Source of the DNA: Brachypodius melanocephalos
Lineage: Eukaryota > Chordata > Aves > Passeriformes > Pycnonotidae
Direction of reading: 5' to 3'
DNA length: 64,000 bases
Assembly: GCA_013398615.1 (NCBI GenBank)
Contig: VZSR01003807.1
Span: 844,944 to 908,943, forward strand
Shown here: positions 47,801 through 59,116 of the stretch, one piece after another
How positions within the stretch are numbered: the first letter of the stretch is position 1
Layout: every line of letters starts with the position of its first letter
Notes under the pieces: generated by a model
Told to the model about the DNA's origin: nothing
The model's database searches: none
The model's input: only the letters and a program-made list of their open reading frames with translations
Made by a program: the position numbers and the translations under genes

Positions 47801-50630
47801 ACATGAGCAAGTACAACAGAAGTGTGAAGAGGTGAGAGCTCAGAGCTGCAATGAAAGCCAGAACCACTGCACAACACAGCCAGGTTCTGCTGGGGGATAA
47901 GACTGGCCCAGCAGCCCCATAGCACCCTGATGAACCAGTAGGTTGAAAGACCTGATCCCCAGTTTTGACAGGGCCTGTGCACTGCCCCAACGAGCTTTGT
48001 TGTGTTCAGTGTCTAATAGATTTGCTTTCTGCTGCCAAAGAGACAGTGAAAGTTTCTGTGGTCAAAATCTCCGCTTCCCTCTCACACCCCAATTGCATCT
48101 AACAATTTTTTTAAACTTACTCAAGCACCAAGGACCACATAAGCTGACATTTTAAGTGCCTGAACTGCCATGTGCTGTGTCTTTGTTTTTCAGAGTCCTG
48201 CCTACCTCAGTGGCTGATGCTGAGACTTCACAATCAGCACAGGGCACCACCACACATAACACGAGCACATGTGCCATCCTTCCATGCACGTGGAGTGATG
48301 TTTCAGGAAAGAGATGAGAGAGAGACAGTTTGCTCTCTTTCATACACAGTATGCATGCAGAAACTCCTCTATCACCAGCCATACAGATAAAATTTTACCA
48401 ACATGAAAATACTATCTGCATCCCTTAGAACACAATCTTCAGCTTTTTTTTTTTTTTTTTTTTGTAAAAAGAGAACACTTTGAGTCATTCTTTCAACCAC
48501 AGGCCAGTTCCTAGAGTTTGTGAGCCAATTAGATCAGCTCATCCTGACACACTTCTCTATGGTTTTGATTCTGAGAACATCTTCACTAAGTTTAAGATTA
48601 GAAATTATAAGAAATGGAAAAAAATCTTAGGGGAAAGGGAAAGGAGAGAAGATGTCTATCTAGGTTTATGAGGTGTATATTCAGAGATTTCATAAAAACG
48701 GCAAACAGCTATAGAAAACTTGACTGGTCTTGCCAAAAGCCCTAATGAAAAAATATGGTCCAGATATCATGGAAGTAAAGGCAAGGAGATAAAATATGAA
48801 AGTGCTATCAAGAGAGGACTTCTGAGATTAAATCTTGTCCTACTTGCCCCAGTCATGAGCAGTTAAATTAAGTAACAAAATTCTGTCTATCACCGGTGGG
48901 TCAGAATAGATAATGGCAGTCCACTCAAGCTATTGTTTATCTGTTCATGGCCATCTTTGAGACCTTCTGACAAGCAGCATTATTTACCACCACAAGTTCC
49001 TCCTTGTCCTTCTCACAACTGTGCATTTCAGGAGGAAGAAGTGCCACAGTGCCAGCCCGCATCTGGAGTTGTCTCTTTCTCCAAAGGACACTCAGCCATA
49101 CTCCTGTTTTGACAATCCTTCCATTTGCATGCAATCAGAGAAGGTTTCCACTGTCCTCAGCTGTTCTTATGCAGTCTAATATGGCCAAATAACCAGCCTA
49201 AGAAATGGGTTAAACACATTTGTCTCTTATCCCAGCTTCACCAGTGCTAGGACTTTTTCACATCTCTTCAGAGTAAGTTGAACACATAGATGTCCAGTGT
49301 CATTTGGGATGTTTCTGGGTGTCTAGCACATCTAGGGAACAGCTGCAACCTTTGGGAGTGGGAGCTGGATGCCAGGTGGGTGTGGGGGAATTGCACTGCG
49401 TGCCTCTGTGTAGGTACTACATTTCTTCCTCCCTCTGGGCTGAGCTTCCAGCCTCTAAGTAACCACATTTGCTTCTCCTACTCTAAAAACACTGATGATG
49501 TCTTTTTAAAAGACTTTTGTACTTCAGAATAATCTTATAGCTCCTGACAAGCCCTGATTAAACACTTTCTCAGCTGTTTCTGCAGAAAACAGTATATATC
49601 AATAGATCAAATATCAAGACAAAACTGTAGAATCTGGCAATGGAGCACCCAAAATCCCCATCCATTTGTGACAAGAGCCCTTTATTATTAACAGTGAACT
49701 TTCCTCTGTCAAGTCTTTCAAATTCACAATACTCATAATGATGTCAATTACTTATTAGCAATGCAGTGGGAACCAGGGATTGATTGTTGCATTACAACTT
49801 ATCAACAGCTACTTCTGCTAGGGAAAGGGAAGAATCACTTATAGAGCTGGACACTGTGACATTTGGGCTGGCAGAGGACAGTCTGGCTGCCTCTTGCTTA
49901 AGGTTGAGCTGACTGATCAAGTGTCACACCCAAGGTGACCCTGCAAACCCATGGCTTAGGAGGGATTACAGCAAGCAAGATCCTTAGCGACACTCGCTCT
50001 TGCCCTCTGAACCCTAGACCCTATGGCTCCTCATCAAAATGTGACCTGCCTAGATAAAAATATCCAGTATTTTTTCACTCTGGAGCAACTGGTTTAAAAA
50101 ATTACTAGAGCCTGGTCTTATTCTGTTGCAAGCGAGCAGCACAGTTTTTCTGCTCTGCCTGCGTTACTTTCAACACACTGCTACTGTTAAAACTAAATAG
50201 CTAACTTGGAAATGAGAATGTGCCCAATCAGCACATAGTGACATAAAGACACGTTTGGTAAAACCAGACCTGTCAGTCCTTTAGGTTACATCCAGAAAAA
50301 TCACCCTCTCCCTGAGAGCATAGGAGGAGCAAGCAGCACACCGGGCTCACCAGAGCCAGTGTCTCTCAAAAATTACTGCCTGTGAATCACAACCCACGTG
50401 TATGTGTGGTAAACAAACCAAGTTTTGTGAGCAAGCAGCTCAAGGGTTTAGAGACACAGCCAGTGTGCAAGGCTTATGGAGGTGCTATATGTCAGTCAAA
50501 CCTCTGTAATTGTCCGTGTCTGTGTTGTTAATCTGTTTCAGTTTAAGCTTCTTTCAGCAAGTTTTCAGCCAAATGGCATTACCTCACATCTAGGGCAGAC
50601 CAAAACCATGCATGGCAAACATATACCAAG
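44826..50630. other. non-coding stretch, nothing recognised
   Basis: Nearly 6 kb without a supportable gene. The largest frame is 46812-47285 plus (157 codons), without a domain. Octamer ATTTGCAT lies at 49123-49130. A-rich runs occur near 45465-45475. No SINE, LINE or LTR is recognised. Confidence 0.5.
48444..48463. repeat. poly-T tract (20 bases)
   Basis: Twenty T bases in a row. On the minus strand this could be the tail of a retrocopy, but the adjoining sequence has no AATAAA signal and no recognisable gene or SINE, so it is listed as simple sequence. Confidence 0.8.
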
Positions 50631-50668
50631 GCTGACACAGCTTGGCTGACACAGCTCAGCTGACACAG
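50631..50668 (+). repeat. 14-bp tandem repeat, nearly 3 copies
   Basis: GCTGACACAG starts at 50631, 50645 and 50659, separated by CTTG and CTCA. The word is perfect in all three copies. It is a short minisatellite. Confidence 0.9.
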
Positions 50669-50808
50669 GGCTTGTGTACAAGGGCACTAAGTAGAGGAGG
50701 CTCACACAACCATGAGAAAATGAAGAATGGTGGATGAAGACTACCTCAGTCCTTTAACATTTTCTTTCTGAAATACAGAAAGCTCAGGAGGTTGCATTAT
50801 TAATCTGA

Positions 50809-50861
50809 TGCCAGTGAGATATATAGTCTTTTCACTGCCAGTGAGATATGAAGTCTTTCAC
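50809..50861 (+). repeat. 26-27-bp tandem duplication
   Basis: TGCCAGTGAGATAT starts at 50809 and again at 50836, each followed by a near-identical AGTCTTT(T)CAC. Two copies differ by a few bases. It is probably an old local slippage duplication. Confidence 0.85.
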
Positions 50862-53304
50862 TGGAAGTTTTGCTGCCTGGAACTATAGAAACTTAGGAGC
50901 TGAGCATGGAGTGGTGAAGTATTCCCTGCTTCAAAGCAAAGCACTCTTTGTGGAGTCTTTAATGATGTAGTAGGCAATCCTTGCAATGAAATCATAAACC
51001 TGAAGCCAATGAATGTTGGGGCTGCACAGGATCTGAGTTCTCAAGATCCACTCATGGCTGATTACAAAAAAGAGCTGATGTCATAAGATTTCAAAATTTC
51101 TCAATAACAATATGCTCAGTTTTGATTAATCTGTAATACAGCCTGTGCATCATCAGTGACTTCCTGCACGTGAGGAATATTCACGGCAATTCAAAGCTAA
51201 AAAAAAAGCCCATCACTCTGCCAAGAGAAATAGCATAGGAAAATGTTGCTGTCTGAGGACAAGAGAGCTGAGAGATTCCATTTAAGCTGGAAGGAGATTG
51301 ACCACATTTCTACCATGAAATGCCTAGGACACTCAGACTTGGAAGTCTCTTTCAGTTTCATTTCCCATCAGGGCTTACTGCAATCGCAGCTCCACACCAC
51401 AACTTTAAGCATTTGAATTTCTTTCTGTATCTTGACATCCTTTCTCTAAAGAAAAGAAGTCACTCCAGAATTCCTCACTGGAGGTCTTCTGAGATTTGTT
51501 TCATGCCTGCTCAGCAACATAAGGCCCTCAGAAGGAAGATAAAAAGAAATGCGAGGGAAGGTTATTATTAACAAGTATTAACTGTCCGTGGGGTGAGAAT
51601 ACCTCTTGCTACAGAAAAAAAATCTCTGCAGTTTGCAACTCTTGTTACTTGAATTTGTGATGTAGAGTGGAGCTGCTGGCTTTCTCAACAATTAAAGTTC
51701 AGCTGTTATTGAGGATGTTTCCCAACACATTTTCACAATGGAAAAACAAACACAAATACCCAGTGTCTTACCAGCAGCAGAGAAAGCATTTGCAAGCAAA
51801 GCTTAGCATACCGGGATGAAAGTCTACTTGATTATACCAATACACAGTGGTGTGCTCCTTCAGTAACTGAAAAAAAAGGGTTTTTTTCCATCCCATTCAG
51901 ACCTGCCCATTCCAGTGACAATGCAGTCATCTGGGGTGAAAATTGTCACAGTTGGGTCTTCATTAGCTTTGGGTTGCTGACAGAACTTCCCTCTTCCATG
52001 TTCTATCACTCTGTCTCTTCCCTAAGGCAGCAGGGGGGAACCAGCGCAAACGAAAAGCAATCCTTTATCCAAGCACCTGGTTAGTGGACAGGTGAACCAC
52101 ATTCATTCCTCAAAAAGAGCTCTTGAACACTGACTCAGGTTATCCCAGTGTAGGTTTCTATCTGGAAATGAGGTCACAGTTTCCTTATATTTCATAAAAA
52201 AACTGACCTCATGCCACCAACATTATCAACCACCCCAATCACTCTGACCAGGATGGGCTAAAGTATGCAAGGAACCTCTGTTCAGCTACTCTCTCTGCCT
52301 CTCTGTGCAGTGGTCACCCACCTTTTCAAGCATTTCAGGAACACATTAAGTCACTCTAGACAAGCTTTGCTATGCAGCTTAACAAGTGACCCTTTCTAAG
52401 CATCATGCGAAATAAGAGTTTGGGAACAATTGGAGGAAGTGAACCAAGCAGACGGTCCTGCAGTAATTATCATCACTCACTGAGTGAAGAGGGGGAGCAG
52501 GGGAGCACCCTAGCTAGGACCACCCTCTCCTGTGAGGCTGGGGTCTGCTGGGTCCCATTGTTCTCACCAGGAGCCAGACCACCGCCTCCAGCGGGAGCAG
52601 GACCAGGTCTTTTAATCCCCATTTCCTCTTGGCCGAATGAACCGCAGTGTACGCCAGTGACAGCTAAATGAAGGATTCCTTTTTCCAGAGGACCGGCAAC
52701 AGCTCTTAACTCATAAACTCAAGGTAATTGACTTTACAAACAAGCCTTACCCAGAGGGACCCCAAAGCAGTCAACAATTGTGCTTTAATGAGTAGGAAGG
52801 GAGAAGGGGGGAAGTCTTTATATGCTGCAGTAGGACATTCTAAGAAAAGCTCTTTCCCTTTTCCAGGCAAGGCAATGATTAAAGTCTGTGCATGAAACCG
52901 AGCAAGGAGGGAGGCCTTGCTGAAAACGCCTTTCTTCCTGGCTTTCCTGTGGAAAAACAAGGGGGTTGAAAAATGGTTATTGGGACTTGAGAAGGACAAC
53001 AGCAGCCAGTTAACAAACCCAAACAATAAAAGAGGAAGCCAAGCTCAGACGAAAAAAGTTGAAGATCCCAACACTCTGGAGTTTTGCACACAAACAGAAT
53101 TCAAATACTAGTATGAACTGCCATAGAAGAGCAGAGAGTGGGGTGGAAGTAGCTAAGGCAGATGTAACACCACTACCTTGCTGGCATTGTGCTTTAAGTA
53201 CAGTAAACCTGTGCAAGGCAAATCAGAGGCAAATTTACAGCATACAGACTGTTGCATAGAATTGACCGTGAATTGCCTAGACCAGTAATATCACTTTGCT
53301 TGAG
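50862..53304. other. non-coding stretch; 52560-52800 CNE-like
   Basis: No gene is recognised. The part 52560-52800 stands out by scattered CpGs followed by TAATTATC-like and AATTGAC words and CTTTAATGAG near 52783, resembling a conserved element. The rest is plain. The sequence 53160-53300 adjoins the tRNA-like SINE head and may be its body. Confidence 0.4.
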
Positions 53305-53381
53305 ACCTCAAACTGAACCCAAACCACGTTCCCAATTTTGAAAGGCCAGTGCATTATCTGCTAAGCCATTCATCCTACTGG
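53305..53381 (-). repeat. tRNA-derived SINE head, ancient
   Basis: On the minus strand a polymerase III A box-like word TGGCTTAGCAGA lies at 53368-53357 and a B box-like GGTTCAGTTTG at 53319-53309, with close to tRNA spacing. The whole 77 bp is tRNA-sized. It resembles the tRNA-like heads of old amniote SINEs (MIR/AmnSINE type: TAGCCCAGTGGTTAGGGCA, then GGGTTCAAATC). It is not an intact tRNA, since the acceptor stem does not pair. Confidence 0.45.
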
Positions 53382-55067
53382 AAAATCATCTCCATGTTAA
53401 TACAAAAGGAAAATAAAACCCAGGCTGCTCTGGGCTCTAAGCCAAGTCTGAACACAACATACACACTCCCCAACAGGGACGGTAAGTGTTGCACCAGGGT
53501 TTGGCAATTATGAACAGGCACCAATAGTTGCAAACTAGGCTTTGCCACAAAAGTCTTTTATGCTGACAGTCTTGACTGTGCTATACCTGTTGTTTGGAAA
53601 CTGCAGGTATATTTCCTTGCTAGTGTTGTTTCAGTCCTCCTAGAAGGGAAGGCAAAACTGGAGTATGCTAGCCCTCAGTAGAAGAGAGCTGTGTACAAAG
53701 AGATTCTTGAAATGCAGGGCACCATCTTGTTTGTTCTTTTCTTCTGTGCCCTTCTGGACTGTAAGCATCTTTGTTTTAGCAGGGCAGGTGCAGAGGCACC
53801 CAGAACAAGATTTTCTCCTATCTTGTTCTTTGCTTTGAAATCTCTGGTCACTGCAGTCACCTGTGAAAGCTGTGTCCTACATTCCACGATGGAAGCTTTC
53901 ACCTAGCTGACGCACAGTTATTCTTCAAGAACATGCCCCATGTGAGGCTCCATCATAGTGTAGGCCTGATGCTACTTAGACTTTAACAATCTATTGTTTT
54001 GTTCCATATCAAAGCAAGGCACCATTTATTACCCTTTATCTACATGAGGTGACTGAAAATGTGCCCATATTCAGCTGTTATGTTGCAAATAAGCTGCAGC
54101 ACCAATGGTTTGGTTACTGGTTAATAGTGCTCAGCTGGCACTCACAGTTTCCACAAGGACAGTGACAGTTTGCCAGCAGATGTGACACACTGAAAGCCTA
54201 TTTCCAGGGATACTACTGGATATTAATAAGTGATTTCCCCAATTTCCGCTTCAGAAGCACCAGCCCCGTTGCCCTTTCTAGTGTTATGTTCAAGGAAAAC
54301 CACCACAGTGCTGAGGGATGGCAACACTCCTGCAGGACACTGCAGTGTGTGGCACCAGGCTGAAGACAGAGCTCTGCAAATTAATTTCTCCATTGGCATT
54401 ACAAGATACCCTCTCCAAGGTCACACAACTACTTCTTATGGGATATTTTTATGGTGGAAAGCCTTTTCCAAAAAAGTAAATGAGATGTATACACAGTGCT
54501 GGAAGGGACCTGGCAGCATTACAAAGGACAGGACAGAGAGGTTATTTTTTTGAATATATGAATAAGGACCAATAGAAACATGGAAAGAGCAGGAGCTATC
54601 CATGTCTCTGAAAATAGTGTAAGGCTGTTTTGAATTAATTATACTTATATTTGAATTTATATTTATACAGCACAGGCATCCTGTGAGGCTTGAAAATTCA
54701 CGTACAGCATTGCACATTGCATATAAAGAAAGCTAAGGAGCTGAAGTGCACACAGCCAACAAGCCTGATTCAGAGAAAAGGAAATGTATTCAGAGTCCTT
54801 CTGAGTAAACCCCTATTTTTATAAGAAACACCATGAACTGCATCTCTTAGCCATTTCTGCACAGCAAACTGCTTAAGTTTATCAGTTTCAGAGCGGCTTA
54901 AGGCAGTATCAATTTTACCTAGATTTGTATCTACAGTTCCAGAGTACAGAGATAAAATAAACTTGGGTTTAGACCACAAAGTCAATAGATCCCACTCTCT
55001 TAGTAGGGTTCTTTTCATGGATCTTTTACTGCTTAGACATTGCATGAAAGAGATAAATGGACACTAG
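53382..55067. other. non-coding stretch, nothing recognised
   Basis: No gene is seen. A MIR-like word (CCAAGGTCACACAACT, about 54415-54430) occurs without convincing flanks. Frames up to 107 codons lack domains. Confidence 0.5.
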
Positions 55068-55222
55068 TTCACAGAATCACAGAATGGGTCAGGTTGGAAG
55101 AGATCACAGGAGATCATCTGGCCCAACCTCCCTGCTCAATCAGGGTCATCCGAGAGTACATTGCACAGCCTTGTGTCCAGGCAGTTCTTGAATACCTCCA
55201 GTGAAGGACCCTCCACAACCAC
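55068..55222 (-). mobile_element. CR1: 5'-truncated CR1 LINE copy (3' end)
   Basis: The plus strand begins TTCACAGAATCACAGAATGG and continues GGTTGGAAGAGATC and GGCCCAACCTCCCTGCTCAA. This is the reverse complement of the typical avian CR1 3' untranslated end with its tandem ATTCTGTG octamers. The element lies on the minus strand with its 3' end at 55068. About 155 bp are kept, up to CTCCAGTGAAGGACCCTCC near 55214, so the 5' side is lost, as in most CR1 copies. It has no coding capacity. Divergence looks modest, so this is the youngest nameable insertion in the window. Confidence 0.93.
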
Positions 55223-57659
55223 AATGGGTCAGAAACCATTAAAATGCACATTAGTAAATATTTAGTGAGCATTATCACTGAGGCTGTAATTGTGGACTCC
55301 TTGGTGATACCCCCAGAGCAACGTGCCAGATGATGTGAGATGCTTCCCAGGCACTAGTGTTTGGAAGGGGAGTGAGTCTACATTTGGCAGAGTGAAAATC
55401 TTCCTACGCCTTAGCATTTGGAAGCACTGACCCCCAATCACTTTCACTACTTGCTGAGAAATCATTCCCAGACATGGGAATTGCCACAAACTACTCCCCC
55501 GAAGCTCAGTTACCATTGGGAGTGACTTATTTGAGTTTCTCCTCCTTGGAGACAACGTGTCCTATGAATGAAACACACCTGGCCTTCCTCTAGCCACCAA
55601 ATCTGCTTGGGCTGGGCATGGGTCCAACATGGATGCCCCTGGGGTTTGAAAGAGCCTATAGGCCTTTGTCCTTGCCAACTCCCTAGTCAGTGCCTCTCTC
55701 AGCCGGGCCGAGCTGCCATCCTGGTCCTGCAGGAAACAGCAAGTGCTACAAGCTGCTAAGCCACTTGCATGTGCCTCTATCCAGGCTTAAAAACAGTCCC
55801 AGCCCTACCGTGATGCAGCCACAGACTGTTTTAGATGGGCATGCCTGCAAGAGGGGGCTCCCTTCCTTCTCCAAAATACGGCTTCTTCCGTGAGACCACG
55901 GGCAAGTTCATGAGGCCACACACGAGACCACAAAGCAAGTTCCTCATCTTCCTAAGTGATTTTGTGGCTTCATTTTCCCCGACCCACTGAACAGATCCAG
56001 TGTCTGCTCTGAGTAACGGGAGCTGCAGGCACTCAGCATCTGAAACACACAAATTTAGGAGCTTTTATTCCCCGTGATCATCCATTTTAACTCCTCCACA
56101 GTGGAGAGAGGGATATAGCAACCAGGGACGGTGGACTGGAGCCACGTCAAGGTCTCATCGGCAACGCAGCTGTATAAAACTGACAGAGGCACCTGGAGAG
56201 AAAGGGAACTGCTTGGAAAAAGCCTCTCCCTCCCACCCAGCAGCGCAGCGCAGCAGCCACGAGACACACATGCCGCCCACAGCAGCAACTGCTATTCACA
56301 GAGATGGAAGGAGCCATTTTTTTTGTCATTAACAAAAGGCAGTGTCCATTAAAAAATAAAAGGCATCACAAAACAAACAAAATGATTCATTGGGATTTTA
56401 GAACTCACCTCCAGACACAGCGGGAGGGGAAGAGCTTGCCATTACCCATTCTGGCTGCAGAATGGGATCAGCCCAAGGAAAAGCATGTTCCCACAGTAGA
56501 CAGTTTGAGCTTGTTTTGTCAGACACTGAGGTTCAAATGACCTTTCTTTTTTGGCACAAGGATTTTGGCAGCCTGGAGAATGCTGGTGCTAAATAACAGT
56601 AACACCAGCTTTTTCCTGGTACCGCATAGAGTAAACAATGCAAACAGTGTTTCAGGGACTTGGTGGGGCTGAGCTGCTGATTCGGATGCAGAGATGGATC
56701 AAACTTTGGATAGAGAATGAATAGCTCTTATTTACTTGTAATCTCCACCTTGGTGGTAGACTCAGACATGCATGTGAAAGAAACGCCCTCTTCAAAAAGA
56801 TTTTTCACCTTTTTTGTCTCTGCTCTGCTTCTTCAAGTATCTTCTTGGATGTCAGCTTGTCAGCTAATGTGTCAGGCAGAAAAGGTACCCAGTCACAGGA
56901 GCAGTATTGAGAAGGAAATGTACAGTATTTGCAGCTACAGAAAAAGCAAACATGATCCTGCACTGAAAGTTTTCTACCTCAAGTTACCTTTTAATTCAGC
57001 CAGTTGTGACTTTATTTTTTGTTTGAAAACTTTTGAATTCATAGGAAAATTTCAATGAATTTGGTCAGAGGGATGGGCATATTTTGTACTTCACCTTCTC
57101 ACAAGGTTTGTGAAAGGCTTTGTGAGGAAAGCGTCCCTCTTAAGTTCTGATACAGAAGGACTCTGTTCTCTGGGGTGTCCCAGTCATTATTAGACATCAA
57201 AGAATCCAAGGAGACATCAGATTCCTTCTCCAGGCCTGTCTGGTCTGTATCTTATTGAACTGCACTCCACTCCACTCCAAAGTTGAGCATGCAGGTATCT
57301 ACAGCTCCCTCCAGCTTTCTACCAGGAGCAGACTTCTCAGAAGGCCAATAGAAGGCATTTCAGTTGGAGGGGGAAAAAAAAAAGCAATCCAAAAAGCTAA
57401 GTGTCATTATGTTTTGGTAACTTAGCTTTAGATTCACTCAAGGCAGCAAGGCAGAAGGCTTGCTGGGAACTCTGAAAGACACAAGAAAGATATTGCATGG
57501 CTCAGTATTACCTTTGATTTATTTCCTGAAGACACTAACTCTCTTGAATGCTTCAACAGCTTTACTTTCTGTCTGGCTGTTTTTCCACTGTTCCACTCTT
57601 GACCTTGCTGCTAAAAGATATCTTCCAAATTAAGTTTTTTACACATTATTACAACACTG
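55223..57659. other. non-coding stretch, nothing recognised
   Basis: No gene is seen. The part 55830-56290 has scattered CpGs and short opposing frames (73-77 codons). The plus frame 56717-57058 (113 codons) has no domain. A short (CACTC) triplication lies near 57265. Confidence 0.5.
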
Positions 57660-58353
57660 AAGTGAATCCAGGTGGTAGTGTTCAAAGGAGCTGAAGGCAG
57701 CAAATCAGGACCTCACTTCCTTTTAGAACCTCTGACAATCCCAAGTTCAATCGCAACTCCCTGCAGCAGTGGGCACAGCAGTTCACACAGGAGGTACAGG
57801 CAGGGAGGATGCCATTAACCACCAGCTCAAAAGGAGGGCTGAGATGGTGGTCATCAGTCTCTCAGAAGGAGCTCATCCGTGGTACCTGTCTGGCAGGGAG
57901 TGATGTCCTCTGCAGTCACTGGAAAGGATGCGGTGGTGCAGACTAAGCTCCCACAGAAACAGAAAGCCGCCCAGGTCTCAGGCTGCAGGGAGTGCCAGCG
58001 TCTGGCACTGGAACTGGATGACAGCAGAGACAATAGCTGTGTGAAATGTGAGCAGGCAGATGATCTGCCCATTGTGGTGGCAGTGCTAAGAGAGGAGGCT
58101 GAAAAGGTTAAGAAGCATCAGGGACCCTGAGGAGGTGATTGGCTGATGGAGCCACTCTACACCATCCCTGCATTGCTGGCAAATGCACCAGCCAGCTGCA
58201 TCACAAGAAGCAGAAAATCCCCAACCATCTCACCACATCAGGCAGAAGAAGGGGACCCAAGAGATGGAGGAGGGGAGAAATGGAAACAGGTCTCTACTAG
58301 AGGCAGCAGATGAATCCCCTCCCACAAGGAAATCTGGTGTAAAAGTTCTTTGA
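57660..58353 (+). mobile_element. CR1: CR1 LINE fragment covering the 5'/ORF1 region
   Basis: The sequence reads as the beginning of ORF1 of an avian CR1 on the plus strand, with the usual upstream segment (GCAAATCAGGACCTCACTTC near 57700). The homologous part fades soon after 58334. No SGNH hydrolase part of ORF1, no ORF2 and no 3' end follow. Keeping the 5' part and lacking the 3' part is the opposite of the usual CR1 5' truncation. Boundaries are approximate. Confidence 0.65.
57809..58353 (+). pseudogene. broken CR1 ORF1, N-terminal region
   Basis: CR1 ORF1 is an RNA-binding/chaperone-like protein, with a cysteine-rich and coiled-coil N-terminal part before an esterase-like domain. Here a candidate ATG lies at 57809. 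An 83-codon frame (57879-58130) carries GCRECQRL and NSCVKCEQADDL, two CxxC pairs, followed by an acidic and lysine-rich segment. At the A-run 58102-58105 the homology moves to the next frame, where RLRSIRDPEEVIG is read, interrupted by TGA at 58144-58146 where relatives have tryptophan. It continues through EMEEGRNGNRSLLEAADE to a stop at 58351-58353. A further phase change separates the 57809 start from the 57879 frame. It is a dead fragment. Domain boundaries follow family knowledge. Confidence 0.65.
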
Positions 58354-59044
58354 AAGTGAAATTGTTTTTTATATGGACCTGATATATACTGAAAAATATG
58401 AAGATGTATTTGTCTTCCTCTGGAAACTGATGATACTGCTTTTTTTTCACAGAAAGAAAATAAATGTGATACTGCTTTTGCTCTGTTCAAGTATAACAAA
58501 TACTGCCCTAACCTCATGGCAGCAAAAAAGTTAAGATTGAATGAAGGAAACCTTGCACAGAATCAAAGCCTACTACATGCTGATTAACATCTACTCCTAA
58601 GGAAGGTACTTATCTTGCAATATTAAACCATTTCTCCTTTACATAACAAAAACTTGGTTTTCTGAAAATAGTGGGTTCCTGGTACTTCTTTCCAATCTGA
58701 CCATAGATTATTCTTCTGTATATCTTTCTGTCTGTCCATCTACTTCTGTTCTCCCCACAGAGATACTTGTAATATCTCGAATGTAAATAAGTTCAAATTC
58801 CTCAGAAAGGTGAGAGCAATTCATGCTTTTGGTGAGGAATACCACTTTCTCATCAAGGAGGTGAGGTGAACCACTGAACAGAAGCATCCAGGGGTCCCAC
58901 TGTCAGTGGGAATCAGAAGAGAGCTACATTAAAGAAAATCATTATGTACTTTCCTATTTGCCCAAAAGAATGCAGAAAAAGGAAAGGCCAGAGACTATCT
59001 ACAGGAGCAGCATGGATCAACATAGCTATCAACAGGCATCTGAT
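58354..59044. other. non-coding stretch, nothing recognised
   Basis: AT-rich sequence with a T-run near 58440-58447. No gene or repeat is recognised. Confidence 0.5.
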
Positions 59045-59116
59045 CAGTAGAAATAAGTTATTCATATTCAGTAGAAATAAGTCATTCATATTCAGTAGAA
59101 ATAAGTCATTCATATT
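59045..59116 (+). repeat. 24-bp minisatellite, 3 copies
   Basis: Three adjacent 24-bp units start at 59045, 59069 and 59093, each beginning CAGTAGAAATAAGT and ending CATTCATATT or TATTCATATT. Units 2 and 3 are identical and unit 1 differs by one base, so the expansion is recent. The unit is a multiple of three, which makes repeated peptide frames on both strands. These are artefacts. Confidence 0.95.

Noticed and set aside
48444..48463. Poly-T tract as the tail of a minus-strand retrocopy
   Set aside because: No AATAAA signal or recognisable retrocopy adjoins it.
54410..54432. CCAAGGTCACACAACT as a MIR copy
   Set aside because: Only this 16-bp word matches. The flanking MIR landmarks are absent.
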